DNA of 64,000 bases from Acidobacteriota bacterium (GTDB taxonomy: Bacteria > Acidobacteriota > Blastocatellia > RBC074): assembly GCA_016196035.1 (NCBI GenBank), contig JACPYM010000111.1, positions 24,037 to 88,036 on the forward strand. The letters are read 5' to 3'. Position 1 is the stretch's first letter, and each line of letters opens with the position of its first letter. Shown piece after piece: positions 53,361-62,181 of the stretch. The notes beneath the pieces were generated by a model. The model had not been told where the DNA came from. It made no database searches and saw only the letters and a program-made list of their open reading frames with translations. Position numbers and translations under genes: made by a program.

Positions 53361-55193
53361 ATGATGGTTCACCACAATCCGTCTCATTACAAGCTGTCCC
53401 GGTTTCAGCGGCAAAGTAACACGCCGTTTAGAGCGCGTGCCAACCGATTCATTACTGCGACGAAAAGAATCCTGGCGGCTCTTTTCTGCCTGGTGCTGAG
53501 CGTCAATGTCGCCTATGCGCAAACCGAGCGCGTCTCGATTCGCGTGGATGCCGCCCAGCGCAAAGGGCCGCTCAAACCCATCTGGAGCTGGTTCGGCTAT
53601 GACGAACCGAATTACACTTACATGAAAGACGGCAAAAAGTTGCTGTCTGAACTCGCCGCGCTCAGCCCTGTGCCGGTGTTCGTCCGCACGCACAATCTGT
53701 TGACGACGGGCGACGGCCAGGCGGCGCTCAAATGGGGTTCGACCAACGCTTATACCGAAGACGCCAGCGGCCAGCCGCGCTATGACTGGACGATTGTGGA
53801 TCGCATCTTCGACACGCTGCTCGAACGCAAGCTGAAGCCGCTGGTCGAGATCGGCTTCATGCCCGAAGCGCTCTCGGTCAAGCCGCAACCCTATCGCCAC
53901 GCCTGGGCCGTGGATAAAACCTACAACACGATCTTTACCGGCTGGGCGCAGCCGCCACGCGATTACGCCAAATGGTCGGAGTTGGTCTTTGAGTGGGTGC
54001 GCCATTGCGTTGCCAAATATGGCCGCGCCGAAGTCGAAAGCTGGTGGTGGGAATTGTGGAACGAGCCGGACATCGGTTACTGGCAAAGCACGCCCGAGGA
54101 GTATTTCAAGCTCTACGATTACACGGCGACTGCTGTCAAACGCGCCTTGCCGACCGCGCGCATCGGCGGCCCGCACGTGACGGGGCCGCTCGGCGCACGG
54201 ACGCAAAAGTTCTTGCGCGACTTTCTCGAACATTGCGCGCGCGGCCAGAATGCGGCGACCGGCCAGACTGGCACGCCGCTCGATTACATCGGCTTTCACG
54301 CCAAAGGCGCGCCGCGTGTCGTTGATGCAGCGGGCAAGCCGATACCGGATGGGCAGCCCATCACGAACGGTCACGTGCGCATGGGCATCAACAGTCAACT
54401 CAAAGCCATTTCAAACGGCTTCGAGATCGTGGCCGCGTTCCCCGAATTCAAAAACACGCCCATCGTCATTGGCGAATCCGACCCGGAAGGTTGCGCGGCC
54501 TGTTCGTCGCGCGTCTATCCGCAAAACGGCTATCGCAACGGCACGATGTATTCCAGCTACACCGCCGCGCAACTGGCGCGCACCTATGAACTGGCCGACC
54601 TGCACGGCGTCAATTTGATGGGCGCGGTGACGTGGGCCTTTGAGTTTGAAGACCAGCCCTACTTCGACGGCTTCCGCGATCTGGCGACGAATGGGATAGA
54701 CAAGCCTGTGCTGAATGTTTTCAGGATGCTGGGCCTGATGAGTGATAAGACGGGCGGCGAGCGTTTGGCGGTGGAAAGCAGCGGCGCGCTAAAACTCGAA
54801 ACCATCCGCGACACCGGCGTGCGCGGCAATCCCGAAATCAATGCGCTCGCCAGTCGGCAGCCCCGCGCCGTTTCGGTTTTAGTTTGGAACTATCACGATG
54901 ACGATTTGCCCGCGCCCGCCAGCGAAATCGAATTGACGATCACGGGCCTGCCCAACGCTCAACCGCGTTTGCAGCATTACCGCATTGACGCCACGCACAG
55001 CAACGCTTACGAGGCCTGGAAACGCCTGGATTCGCCCGCGCAGCCCACGCCCGCGCAGTACCGCCAGCTTGAACGTGCCGGACAGTTGGAGTTATTGCAA
55101 GCGCCCGCACGATTGCGCGCCGCCAATGGCAGCGTCACATTGAAATTCAGCCTGCCACGGCAAGGGGTGTCGTTGTTGCGGTTAATTTGGTAA
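53361..55193 (+). CDS. Glycoside hydrolase family 39-like (beta-xylosidase/ iduronidase type)
   Basis: A 610-residue secreted enzyme. A long basic N-region precedes the signal helix at about 38-53 (AALFCLVLSVNVAYA). The TIM barrel has IWSWFGYDEPNYTYMKDGKK, VPVFVRTHNL, the acid/base Glu235 in WWWELWNEPDIGYW and the likely nucleophile Glu372 in VIGESDPEG, in the GH39 order. A C-terminal beta domain follows (SVLVWNYHDDDLP; RLQHYRIDATHSNAY). The family includes beta-xylosidases and alpha-L-iduronidases; which one applies is open. AAGGAGA is seven bases before the ATG. It is divergent from GH127 and belongs to the glycan-use locus. Confidence 0.88.
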   Translation: MMVHHNPSHYKLSRFQRQSNTPFRARANRFITATKRILAALFCLVLSVNVAYAQTERVSIRVDAAQRKGPLKPIWSWFGYDEPNYTYMKDGKKLLSELAALSPVPVFVRTHNLLTTGDGQAALKWGSTNAYTEDASGQPRYDWTIVDRIFDTLLERKLKPLVEIGFMPEALSVKPQPYRHAWAVDKTYNTIFTGWAQPPRDYAKWSELVFEWVRHCVAKYGRAEVESWWWELWNEPDIGYWQSTPEEYFKLYDYTATAVKRALPTARIGGPHVTGPLGARTQKFLRDFLEHCARGQNAATGQTGTPLDYIGFHAKGAPRVVDAAGKPIPDGQPITNGHVRMGINSQLKAISNGFEIVAAFPEFKNTPIVIGESDPEGCAACSSRVYPQNGYRNGTMYSSYTAAQLARTYELADLHGVNLMGAVTWAFEFEDQPYFDGFRDLATNGIDKPVLNVFRMLGLMSDKTGGERLAVESSGALKLETIRDTGVRGNPEINALASRQPRAVSVLVWNYHDDDLPAPASEIELTITGLPNAQPRLQHYRIDATHSNAYEAWKRLDSPAQPTPAQYRQLERAGQLELLQAPARLRAANGSVTLKFSLPRQGVSLLRLIW

Positions 55194-55200
55194 TTGCCGA

Positions 55201-55350
55201 TGCAGTACGCGGAGTCACCAAGTCGCTTATATGTTCGACAAGCTACTAGCTTGTCGAAGCCCCGGCTGCTGGCCCAGTGGTTCAACGGCCACACTTCGAC
55301 AAGCTGGCAGCTTGTCGAACATACAAGTCGTTACTGCTCCCTGTACTGCA
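55201..55350. repeat. Nested palindrome with TTCGACAAGCT arms between convergent genes
   Basis: Outer arms TGCAGTACGCGGAG (55201) and the complement of CTCCCTGTACTGCA (55337-55350) enclose ATGTTCGACAAGCT hairpins in each arm (AGCTACTAGCT and AGCTGGCAGCT tips). A central variable loop contains CGGCTGCTGGCCC. It separates GH39 from the convergent ADOP permease. Confidence 0.75.
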
Positions 55351-55386
55351 CGAAAGAGCGCCTCACCCACTCGGTGATGCCTATTT

Positions 55387-58077
55387 CTATTCATGCCGCA
55401 ACGCCACCAGCGGATCAACCTGTGTGGCGCGGCGCGCGGGCAGATAACACGCCAACAATGTAACCAACGTCAACAAACAGGCGATGCCCGCAAAGGTAAG
55501 CGGATCGGTGGCGCTGACGCCAAACAGCACACTCTTCATCAAGCGCGTCAACACCAGCGCCGCAGCCAAGCCCAGCCCCACGCCGATGAGCGTCAATGCC
55601 AGACCCTGACTGATGACCAGCTTCAACACGTCGCCCTTTTGCGCGCCCAACGCCATACGCACGCCGATTTCGTGCGTGCGTTGCGCGACCGCATAAGACA
55701 TCACGCCGTAAATGCCGATGGCCGCGAGCACCAGCGCCAGCAAGCCAAAGCCGCCCAAAATCGAAGCCACCATGCGTGCTGGCAACAGCGGCAAGCTCAG
55801 CTTGTCAACCAACGTGTTGGCAGCCACGGGCAGGTAAGGATCGAGTTGCTGAATTTCGCGGCGCGCGGCGGCCAACAACGCCGGCAAATCGCCCGCCGTG
55901 CGCACGACCACGCTGGTCGAACCGGTTTGAGATTGCCACATGGGACGGCTGACATACGGGCGCGGCTCTTCGCTCAACCCAGCGTATTTGCCGTCTTCGA
56001 CGATGCCGACGATCGGGGCTTTGGGAGCGTCGGGTCTGCCCAGGCTGATTTGTTTGCCCAGCGCGTTTTCGCCGGGAAAGAAACGCCGCGCAAAGCTTTC
56101 GTTGATAACCGCCACGGGCGCGGCTTGCTCATCGTCTTGCACGGTGAATTCGCGGCCCTGCAACAGGCGCGTGCCCATTGCCTGAAAATAGCCGGGACTG
56201 ACCAGGCTGAACATCGCGCCCTGCACGCGCGCGTTGCGTTCGGGCACTTGTCCGTCGAGATAAACCGCCGTGCGGGAAAAATGCAGATCAACCGGTAGGA
56301 TGTCGGCCAACCCTACGGCCTGCACGCCCGGCAAGGTGCGCACGCGTTCGAGCAGGCGTTTCTGAAACTCTTTGCGTTGCGCGCCGTCATAACCTTGCAA
56401 GCGCAGATCAAACGACAATTCGCCCGCGTGCTGCGGTTCGTAACCCAGCTTGAGTGTGTTGGCCTGTTGTAAGGCGCGCACCATCAAGCCGCCACCCACC
56501 AGCAAAATCAGCGACAACGCGACCTGCAAAACGAGCAGACTGCTTTTCAGCCAAGCTTTGCGGGGCGTGCGCCACTGGCTGTTAAACGCGCCTTCGTCTT
56601 TCAACGCAGGCACCAAATCGCCTTGCGTCGCTTGCCAGGCGGGCAACAAACCAAACAACACACCCGTCGCCAGCGCGAGCAAGAAGGTGAACAGGTACAC
56701 GCGATAATCCACCTGAATGGCGAGCACGACGGGGACGTTCGGCGGCAATTTGATGGCCTTCACCAAATTCACCAGCCAGAGCGCGGGGAAGATTCCCAAC
56801 AAACCACCGCCCAGCGCCAGCAACAAACTTTCGGTCAGCAGTTGCCGCACCAACCGGAAGCGGCTCGCGCCCAGCGCCAACCGCACGGCGATCTCGCGCC
56901 GCCGCTCCGCCGCGCGCGCCAGCAACAGGTTCGCCAGATTGATGCACGCCAACAACAACACCATCCCCACCACCGCCATCAACAGGCCGACGAAGCCCAG
57001 CAACGAGCCGCGCATCATGTTGCCGAACAAACCGGGCGGCGAAAGCGTGATGCGCTTGCCCGCGTTGTCATCGGGATATTCGCGTTCGAGTTGCGCGGCC
57101 AGCAGGTCGAGCGCCGTTTGCGCTTGCGCGCTGCTCACACCGGGTTTGAGGCGGCCTTGCACAAACGCGATTTCCGCGCCGCGCTTGTCCAGCAGGTTGC
57201 TGCCCACATCAACTTGCGCCTGCATCGCCAGCGGAAACCACAACTCCGCCGCCGCCGCGATTTCGGTGCCGAGGAAGCCCGGCGCGGCGACGCCGATGAT
57301 CGTGTAGCGGCGGCCATTCGCAATCAGTTCCTTGCCGATCACGTCAGACGCGCCGCCGAAACTTTGTTGCCAATAACGATGGCTGATCACCACCACCGGA
57401 TGCGCGCCCGGCGTCAGGTCATCCTCGGCGGCGATGAAGCGTCCTAAGGTCGGCTGTACACCCAGAGCCGCAAAATAATTGCCCGACACCTCGTAGCCCC
57501 ACTGCCTTTCGTTGATGCCATCGTGGCTCAGGCTGAGCGGCGTGATGCGATAGGCGATGAGATCAGCAAACACGTCGTTCCGGTCGCGCAGGTCCTTGTA
57601 ATTCGGATAGGAGAAGTTGGAGAACATGCCGCGGCTTTCGCCCACGCTGTTGAGCGCCACCAATTGTCCGGGCTGTTGAATCGGCAAGGGCCGCAACAGC
57701 AGCGTATTGATCAAACTGAAAATCGCCGTATTCGCCCCCATGCCCAACGCCAGCGACAGCAGCGCCACCAGTGTGAAACCCGGTCTTTTGACCAACATGC
57801 GCAGGCCATACCGCAAATCTTGCATCATCTCATCCTCCCATCGTTTCGGTTGCAGCCACAACGCATCAGCCAACGCGCCCGCGCTGTGCCATAGCAACGA
57901 CAGTTTGTGTTTCGTATCCAGCTTGTCCCATTGGGTAAGCTGTTGTTCGCGCCACTGCAATTCCGCTTCCCACTCCTGCCGCCAATCCGCCCGTAGTCGT
58001 TGCGGCACGAGCAGGCCGATGAATTGAACGAGGCGACGTGTCGTAGTCATAGATTCGCTTTTTTCCGAACCGTACAT
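55387..58077 (-). CDS. ABC permease of the acidobacterial duplicated orphan permease (ADOP) type
   Basis: About 896 residues from ATG 58077, which has GAAGGAAG just upstream. An N-terminal cytoplasmic region (LRADWRQEWEAELQWREQQL; LQPKRWEDEMMQDLRYGLRM) leads to a MacB-like half: a membrane helix, periplasmic domain and three helices including LLACINLANLLLARAAERRREI and IAVRLALGASRFRLVRQLL. A duplicated half ends with FtsX-like helices (IGVRMALGAQKGDVLKLVIS). No ATPase gene is adjacent, as is usual for these permeases. The substrate is unknown. It lacks its own PadR partner, unlike the paralogue at 58884, and is divergent from the MazEF-like pair. Confidence 0.88.
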   Translation of the reverse strand: MYGSEKSESMTTTRRLVQFIGLLVPQRLRADWRQEWEAELQWREQQLTQWDKLDTKHKLSLLWHSAGALADALWLQPKRWEDEMMQDLRYGLRMLVKRPGFTLVALLSLALGMGANTAIFSLINTLLLRPLPIQQPGQLVALNSVGESRGMFSNFSYPNYKDLRDRNDVFADLIAYRITPLSLSHDGINERQWGYEVSGNYFAALGVQPTLGRFIAAEDDLTPGAHPVVVISHRYWQQSFGGASDVIGKELIANGRRYTIIGVAAPGFLGTEIAAAAELWFPLAMQAQVDVGSNLLDKRGAEIAFVQGRLKPGVSSAQAQTALDLLAAQLEREYPDDNAGKRITLSPPGLFGNMMRGSLLGFVGLLMAVVGMVLLLACINLANLLLARAAERRREIAVRLALGASRFRLVRQLLTESLLLALGGGLLGIFPALWLVNLVKAIKLPPNVPVVLAIQVDYRVYLFTFLLALATGVLFGLLPAWQATQGDLVPALKDEGAFNSQWRTPRKAWLKSSLLVLQVALSLILLVGGGLMVRALQQANTLKLGYEPQHAGELSFDLRLQGYDGAQRKEFQKRLLERVRTLPGVQAVGLADILPVDLHFSRTAVYLDGQVPERNARVQGAMFSLVSPGYFQAMGTRLLQGREFTVQDDEQAAPVAVINESFARRFFPGENALGKQISLGRPDAPKAPIVGIVEDGKYAGLSEEPRPYVSRPMWQSQTGSTSVVVRTAGDLPALLAAARREIQQLDPYLPVAANTLVDKLSLPLLPARMVASILGGFGLLALVLAAIGIYGVMSYAVAQRTHEIGVRMALGAQKGDVLKLVISQGLALTLIGVGLGLAAALVLTRLMKSVLFGVSATDPLTFAGIACLLTLVTLLACYLPARRATQVDPLVALRHE

Positions 58078-58132
58078 TGACTTCCTTCGGCACGGCTTGC
58101 TAGCTTTGCGGTAAAGCGTAAAGGAGTACGAC

Positions 58133-58357
58133 ATGCAAACCAGCAAGCTTTCCAGCAAAAGTCAGGTCACGTTGCCCAAAGAAGTTCGCGCGGCGCTCAG
58201 GGCCAAGCCGGGTGATGTCATTGCCTACGAGATCGAAGACAACGTGGTTTATCTCAAACGGGTCGAACCCTTCGACGCGGCTTTTCATAAAGCGTTGACC
58301 CATACGCTCAACGAATGGGCCAGCGCCGAAGACGAGGAGGCTTTCCGTGACCTCTAA
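58133..58357 (+). CDS. AbrB/MazE-type antitoxin
   Basis: A 74-residue protein with an N-terminal swapped-hairpin DNA-binding domain: SKLSSKSQVTLPKEVRAALR, then AKPGDVIAYEIEDNVVYLKR. The acidic C-terminal tail (NEWASAEDEEAF) would bind the toxin. AAAGGAG lies seven bases before the ATG. It overlaps the toxin gene by 11 bases, so the two are coupled. It probably represses its own promoter, which lies in the 55-base gap shared with the divergent ADOP gene. Confidence 0.88.
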   Translation: MQTSKLSSKSQVTLPKEVRAALRAKPGDVIAYEIEDNVVYLKRVEPFDAAFHKALTHTLNEWASAEDEEAFRDL

Positions 58358-58730
58358 AAAAGCCGCGCCGCCACGACCTGCCGCCCAACGCCAGCCGCCG
58401 CCGCTGGCACAATGGGAAGTCGTCATCGTGCCGTTTCCATTCAGCAATCAACCCGGCACGAAACGCCGTCCCGCACTGGTCTTGAGTGAGAGTCGCTTCA
58501 ACCGACAGGGGCACGTCGTGCTGGCGATGATTACGACCACCGGACATCAGCCGTGGCCGGGCGATGTCACGGTCGGCGATCTCAAGGCTGCGGGGTTAAC
58601 GGCGCCTTGTCTGGTGCGCTTAAAACTTTTCACGCTCGACCAACGGTTGATTGTCAAAAAGATCGGTCATCTGGCGGCCACCGACCGCCAACAAGTCAGC
58701 CGCCAATTGCAAACTTACCTGCCGTGGTAA
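58347..58730 (+). CDS. MazF/PemK-type toxin
   Basis: A 127-residue PemK-like protein (PF02452), probably an mRNA endonuclease. It starts at GTG 58347, overlapping the antitoxin. After a basic Pro/Ala-rich leader come the family motifs WEVVIVPFPFSNQPGTKRRP, then ALVLSESRFNRQGHVVLAMI and, late, KLFTLDQRLIVKKIGHL. The Arg of KRRP and the Thr in MITTTG are near the expected active site. The pair sits between two ADOP permease genes, and its end overlaps on the other strand with a remnant of a third ADOP gene. Confidence 0.87.
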   Translation: MTSKKAAPPRPAAQRQPPPLAQWEVVIVPFPFSNQPGTKRRPALVLSESRFNRQGHVVLAMITTTGHQPWPGDVTVGDLKAAGLTAPCLVRLKLFTLDQRLIVKKIGHLAATDRQQVSRQLQTYLPW

Positions 58731-58887
58731 TCCAGCCCCAGCGCGCAGTTGTTCGCCTCCATTCGCCCTCCCGCTCCTGCCGCCAAGCGGCGCACCAATG
58801 GCGCGGCACAATAACACCGAGCAGGCGAATCAGCCCGCGCCAGAAACGAACGCGCGTTGTTATTGTCGAAGCAAGCATAGCGTTCAT
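58696..58887 (-). pseudogene. N-terminal remnant of a third ADOP permease
   Basis: The reading starts at an ATG overlapping the stop of the intact ADOP gene (ATGA) and gives RFWRGLIRLLGVIVPRHW, then CAAWRQEREGEWRR. This aligns with the N-terminus of both intact permeases (LIRFIGLIVPRRLRSDWRQE, then WEAEL). Similarity ends after about 45 codons and the frame then runs antisense into the toxin gene and stops. It marks a former tandem ADOP copy cut short, with the toxin-antitoxin pair at the break. Confidence 0.7.
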
Positions 58888-61628
58888 TCGTGCCGCAAAG
58901 CGCGCAGCGGGTCAATCTGCGTGGCACGACGCGCCGGGACGTAACACGCCAGTAACGCCACGCCCGCCAACAGCAAGGCGACAAAACCAAAGGTCAACGG
59001 GTCGGTCGTGCCTACTTGATACAACATCGCCTGCACCAGGCGGGTCAGTGACACTGCCGCCAGCAAGCCCAAGGCGATGCCAAGAGCGGTGAGTTGCAAG
59101 CCTTGTTGGATGACCAGGCTGAGCACGTTTTTTCGCTCCGCGCCCAGGGCCATGCGAATGCCGATCTCGCGCGTGCGGCGGCTGACGGTGTAAGACATCA
59201 CGCCGTACAAGCCAATGCCAGCCAGCAACAGCGCCGTCAGGCCAAACAGGCTGGTCAGCGTCGAAGCCATGCGGGCCGCCGCAATCGAATCCTTCACTTC
59301 GTCATTGAGCGTCGTTGGCGCGATTATTGCCACTTGGGCATTGAGCGCCAGCGCCGCTTTGCGCACGGCGGGCCAGACCGCCAGCGGTTCGAGCTTCGTG
59401 CGCACAACCACGCGGGCAAAGGTTCCGCTGGGACGTTGCAGCAGCGGCAAATCGAGATGCGGGAAAGACGCTTCGGTCAACTCGTGCAAGCGGTGATCGC
59501 GCGTCACGCCGATGATTTCCAGCCACGCTTGCCCGCGCACGCCCAGGCTGAGCCTTTTGCCCAAGGGGTTTTGGTTTGGGAAATAGGTGCGCGCCAGGGT
59601 TTCGTTGACGATGACGACGCCGGGCGCGTTGGCGTTGTCGCGTTCAGTAAAGCCGCGCCCGGCGACGAGCGGGATGCCCAGCAATTCGTGATAGCCCGGC
59701 CCGACCCCTGTGTAATCAAACGCCAGATTTTCGCCAGGCTTCTGCTGCCAGCCTTCGATCACCACTGAGGTTTTGGCGATGCTGTTGCTGAAAGGCGTAA
59801 TCGTCGCGATGGTTGCTGACGCGACACCGGGCAATGACTTCACGCGCTCAGCCACTTGCATGAAGTATTGCGTATTGCGCTCGTCCACTACACGCTTGCC
59901 CGCTTCGTCAGTGGCCGCCGCATAAGCCGTGCGCGGCAGTTCGAGCGGCACAATCAGCAGATTCTCGCTGCGGAAACCGGGATCAATCGCAAAGCGGCGT
60001 TGCAGGCTTCTGACCAGCAAACCTGCGCCGACCAAAAGCACCAACGCCAGCGCGACCTGCACGACCACCAACGCATTGCGCACGTTCCAGCGGCGTTCGT
60101 GTCGCGCGGCGCTGGCGTCCGCATCTTTCAGCGCCGGGGTCAGATCGGCCCGCGCACTTTGCCAGGCTGGCACCAAGCCGAAGAGCACACCTGACACAAT
60201 TGCAATCAGTGCCGTGAAGCCCAGCACGCGCCCATCCAGGCTGCCGCCTAAAGCTGAACGGTCAAGCTCGAACCCCGGCTGAAAGGCGAAGAGCAACTGA
60301 TATAACCACGGCGCAAACAACAGCCCCACACTTGCGCCAAGCAGCGCCAGCAGCAAACTTTCGCTGAGCAGTTGCCGCACGATGCGCCAGCGATGCGCGC
60401 CCAATGCCAGCCGGACGGCAATTTCCTTGCGGCGGCTGGCCGCGCGCGCCAACAACAGGTTGGCGACGTTCGCGCACGCCAGCACCAGCAACAACGCGAC
60501 CACCGCCAGCAATAACTTGAGCGTCTCGCCCAACTGCCGCCGCAACGATGAGATGCCCTGCCCGCCCGCTTCCAGCAGAATGCGCTTTTCGTTGAAGGGC
60601 AGCTTGCGTTCGCTCTCCGTCGTATTCGCCAGCCAGACGCGCCGCGCCGTCAGGTCAAAACCGGCTTGGGCCGCGGTCAGCGTGACGCTGGGTTTCAACC
60701 GTCCCAGCAAGCGCAACCACGCGCCTTTGCGCTCAAAGTTCGAGGTCGTCGCGCCCAGCAATTGCCGCCGCATCATCAACGGCGCCCAAACTTCAGCGGT
60801 TCCTTCCAACCGCATCCCGGTGAATCCGGCAGGCGCGATGCCGATAATCGTGTACGTCGCGCCGTTCAGTTGCAGCGTCTGCCCCAGCACATCGGGCTTG
60901 CCGCCCAAGCGGTGTTGCCAGCAACTGTGACTGATGACGGCGACCGGATGCGCGTCTTCGTTCCGATTGTCTTCAGCCTGGATAACGCGGCCTTGCGCGG
61001 CGGCTACGCCCAGCACATCAAAATAATTGCCCGAGACCAGTTCGACATTCAGTTTGTCGGCTTGTTCGCCGGCACCGAGTTTGGCGCTCACCTGATTGAA
61101 CGCGAGCAAGCCGCTGAAAACCTCGTTCTGGTCGCGGTAATCCACATAATCGGGATAGGAAAAAATGTTGTTTTGAAATTTGGGATTGACCGTCTCGCCC
61201 GAAATCAGCGCGAGTTGCTGCGGTTCTTTGACCGGCAACGAGCGCAGCAACAGCTTGTCCGCCACGCTAAAAATCGCCGTATTCGCGCCAATGCCCAGCG
61301 CCAGCGTGAACACCGCAATCAAGGTGAAGCTTTTATCTTTGCGCAGCATGCGCACGGCAAAGCGTAAGTCTTGCATCATCTCATCCTCCCATCGTTTCGG
61401 TTGCAGCCACAACGCATCCACGAACGCGCCCGCGCTGTGCCACCACAAGGCCAGTTTGTGTTTAATGTCGAGTCTGTCCCATTCGGCAAGCTGCTGTTCG
61501 CGCCATTGCAGTTCCGCTTCCCACTCCTGTCGCCAGTCGCTACGCAAACGACGCGGCACGATCAAGCCGATGAAGCGAATCAGCCAGAGCCACGGGCGCA
61601 ACCAGAGACTTCGCCCACGTGCGCGCAT
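58884..61628 (-). CDS. ABC permease of the ADOP type, PadR-linked
   Basis: A 914-residue inner-membrane protein with the same plan as the permease at 55387: N-terminal RSDWRQEWEAELQWREQQLA and LWLQPKRWEDEMMQDLRFAV, first helix at about 110-130 (FTLIAVFTLALGIGANTAIF), MacB-like periplasmic domain, VVALLLVLACANVANLLLAR, and a second set of FtsX helices ending LLACYVPARRATQIDPLRAL. The gene starts four bases after the PadR stop, so PadR and permease are an operon, the standard arrangement of this family in acidobacteria. The substrate is unknown. It is a clear paralogue of the neighbouring permease, suggesting local duplication. Confidence 0.9.
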   Translation of the reverse strand: MRARGRSLWLRPWLWLIRFIGLIVPRRLRSDWRQEWEAELQWREQQLAEWDRLDIKHKLALWWHSAGAFVDALWLQPKRWEDEMMQDLRFAVRMLRKDKSFTLIAVFTLALGIGANTAIFSVADKLLLRSLPVKEPQQLALISGETVNPKFQNNIFSYPDYVDYRDQNEVFSGLLAFNQVSAKLGAGEQADKLNVELVSGNYFDVLGVAAAQGRVIQAEDNRNEDAHPVAVISHSCWQHRLGGKPDVLGQTLQLNGATYTIIGIAPAGFTGMRLEGTAEVWAPLMMRRQLLGATTSNFERKGAWLRLLGRLKPSVTLTAAQAGFDLTARRVWLANTTESERKLPFNEKRILLEAGGQGISSLRRQLGETLKLLLAVVALLLVLACANVANLLLARAASRRKEIAVRLALGAHRWRIVRQLLSESLLLALLGASVGLLFAPWLYQLLFAFQPGFELDRSALGGSLDGRVLGFTALIAIVSGVLFGLVPAWQSARADLTPALKDADASAARHERRWNVRNALVVVQVALALVLLVGAGLLVRSLQRRFAIDPGFRSENLLIVPLELPRTAYAAATDEAGKRVVDERNTQYFMQVAERVKSLPGVASATIATITPFSNSIAKTSVVIEGWQQKPGENLAFDYTGVGPGYHELLGIPLVAGRGFTERDNANAPGVVIVNETLARTYFPNQNPLGKRLSLGVRGQAWLEIIGVTRDHRLHELTEASFPHLDLPLLQRPSGTFARVVVRTKLEPLAVWPAVRKAALALNAQVAIIAPTTLNDEVKDSIAAARMASTLTSLFGLTALLLAGIGLYGVMSYTVSRRTREIGIRMALGAERKNVLSLVIQQGLQLTALGIALGLLAAVSLTRLVQAMLYQVGTTDPLTFGFVALLLAGVALLACYVPARRATQIDPLRALRHE

Positions 61629-61632
61629 TGCC

Positions 61633-61959
61633 TTAGCCTTTCTCGTTCGCAGGTTTGAGTTCGACGGGGGGCGTCATCTGTTCCAGCAAGCGGAAGCGCT
61701 GGCGCGCTTCGGCCAGCACTTCGCGGCCCGTTTTCGTCACTTCGTAATACTTGCGCGCCGGGCGCTGTTCGGCCTGGGCCACGCTTTGTTTTTCCCACTT
61801 GGATTTGATCAGCAGCCCGTCTTCCAGCCGCCGGAGCGCCGGATAAACCGTGCCGCTCGCCAGTCCGGTGTACTGCATGACCTCAAAGCCATAGCGGTAA
61901 CCGTGCTCAAGCGCCTGTAAAATCAGCGCCATCGTATAAGAAAGATATTTGTGCCCCAT
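61633..61959 (-). CDS. PadR family transcriptional regulator
   Basis: A 108-residue winged-helix repressor: [20 protein letters not shown], then [20 protein letters not shown] and [11 protein letters not shown], followed by [20 protein letters not shown]. It is of the short PadR type (subfamily 2), usually autoregulated and released by small ligands. It is the first gene of the operon with the ADOP permease. A consensus promoter with AT-rich inverted motifs lies about 50-80 bases upstream and is a likely binding site. Confidence 0.92.
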   Translation of the reverse strand: MGHKYLSYTMALILQALEHGYRYGFEVMQYTGLASGTVYPALRRLEDGLLIKSKWEKQSVAQAEQRPARKYYEVTKTGREVLAEARQRFRLLEQMTPPVELKPANEKG

Positions 61960-62007
61960 GGTCGGTTCCTTGGTTACGGATGAAATTTATCGAGCTAGAT
62001 ACCTACC

Positions 62008-62037
62008 TGTATAACTATCTACATAGCAAACTGTCAA
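62008..62037 (-). promoter_or_regulatory. Promoter and possible operator of the padR-ADOP operon
   Basis: On the minus strand TTGACA (62037-62032) is followed after 18 bases by TATACA (62013-62008). Between and beyond them lie CTATGTAGATAG and AGGTAGGTATCTAG, short inverted motifs that overlap the promoter and could be the PadR site. It stands out as AT-rich within GC-rich DNA. Confidence 0.7.
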
Positions 62038-62181
62038 ACGGCGAGTGGAGAATCAGGCGGGCCGGAAGCGGCGGCGAGTTGATTAAGGATGGGGCTGAAA
62101 GCAGCGGCGCATGGAACGCCCGTGACGACAAAGGGGGTTGCAACTACTGACATCGTGATGTGTGCTTTGCGGGCCGGAGAC

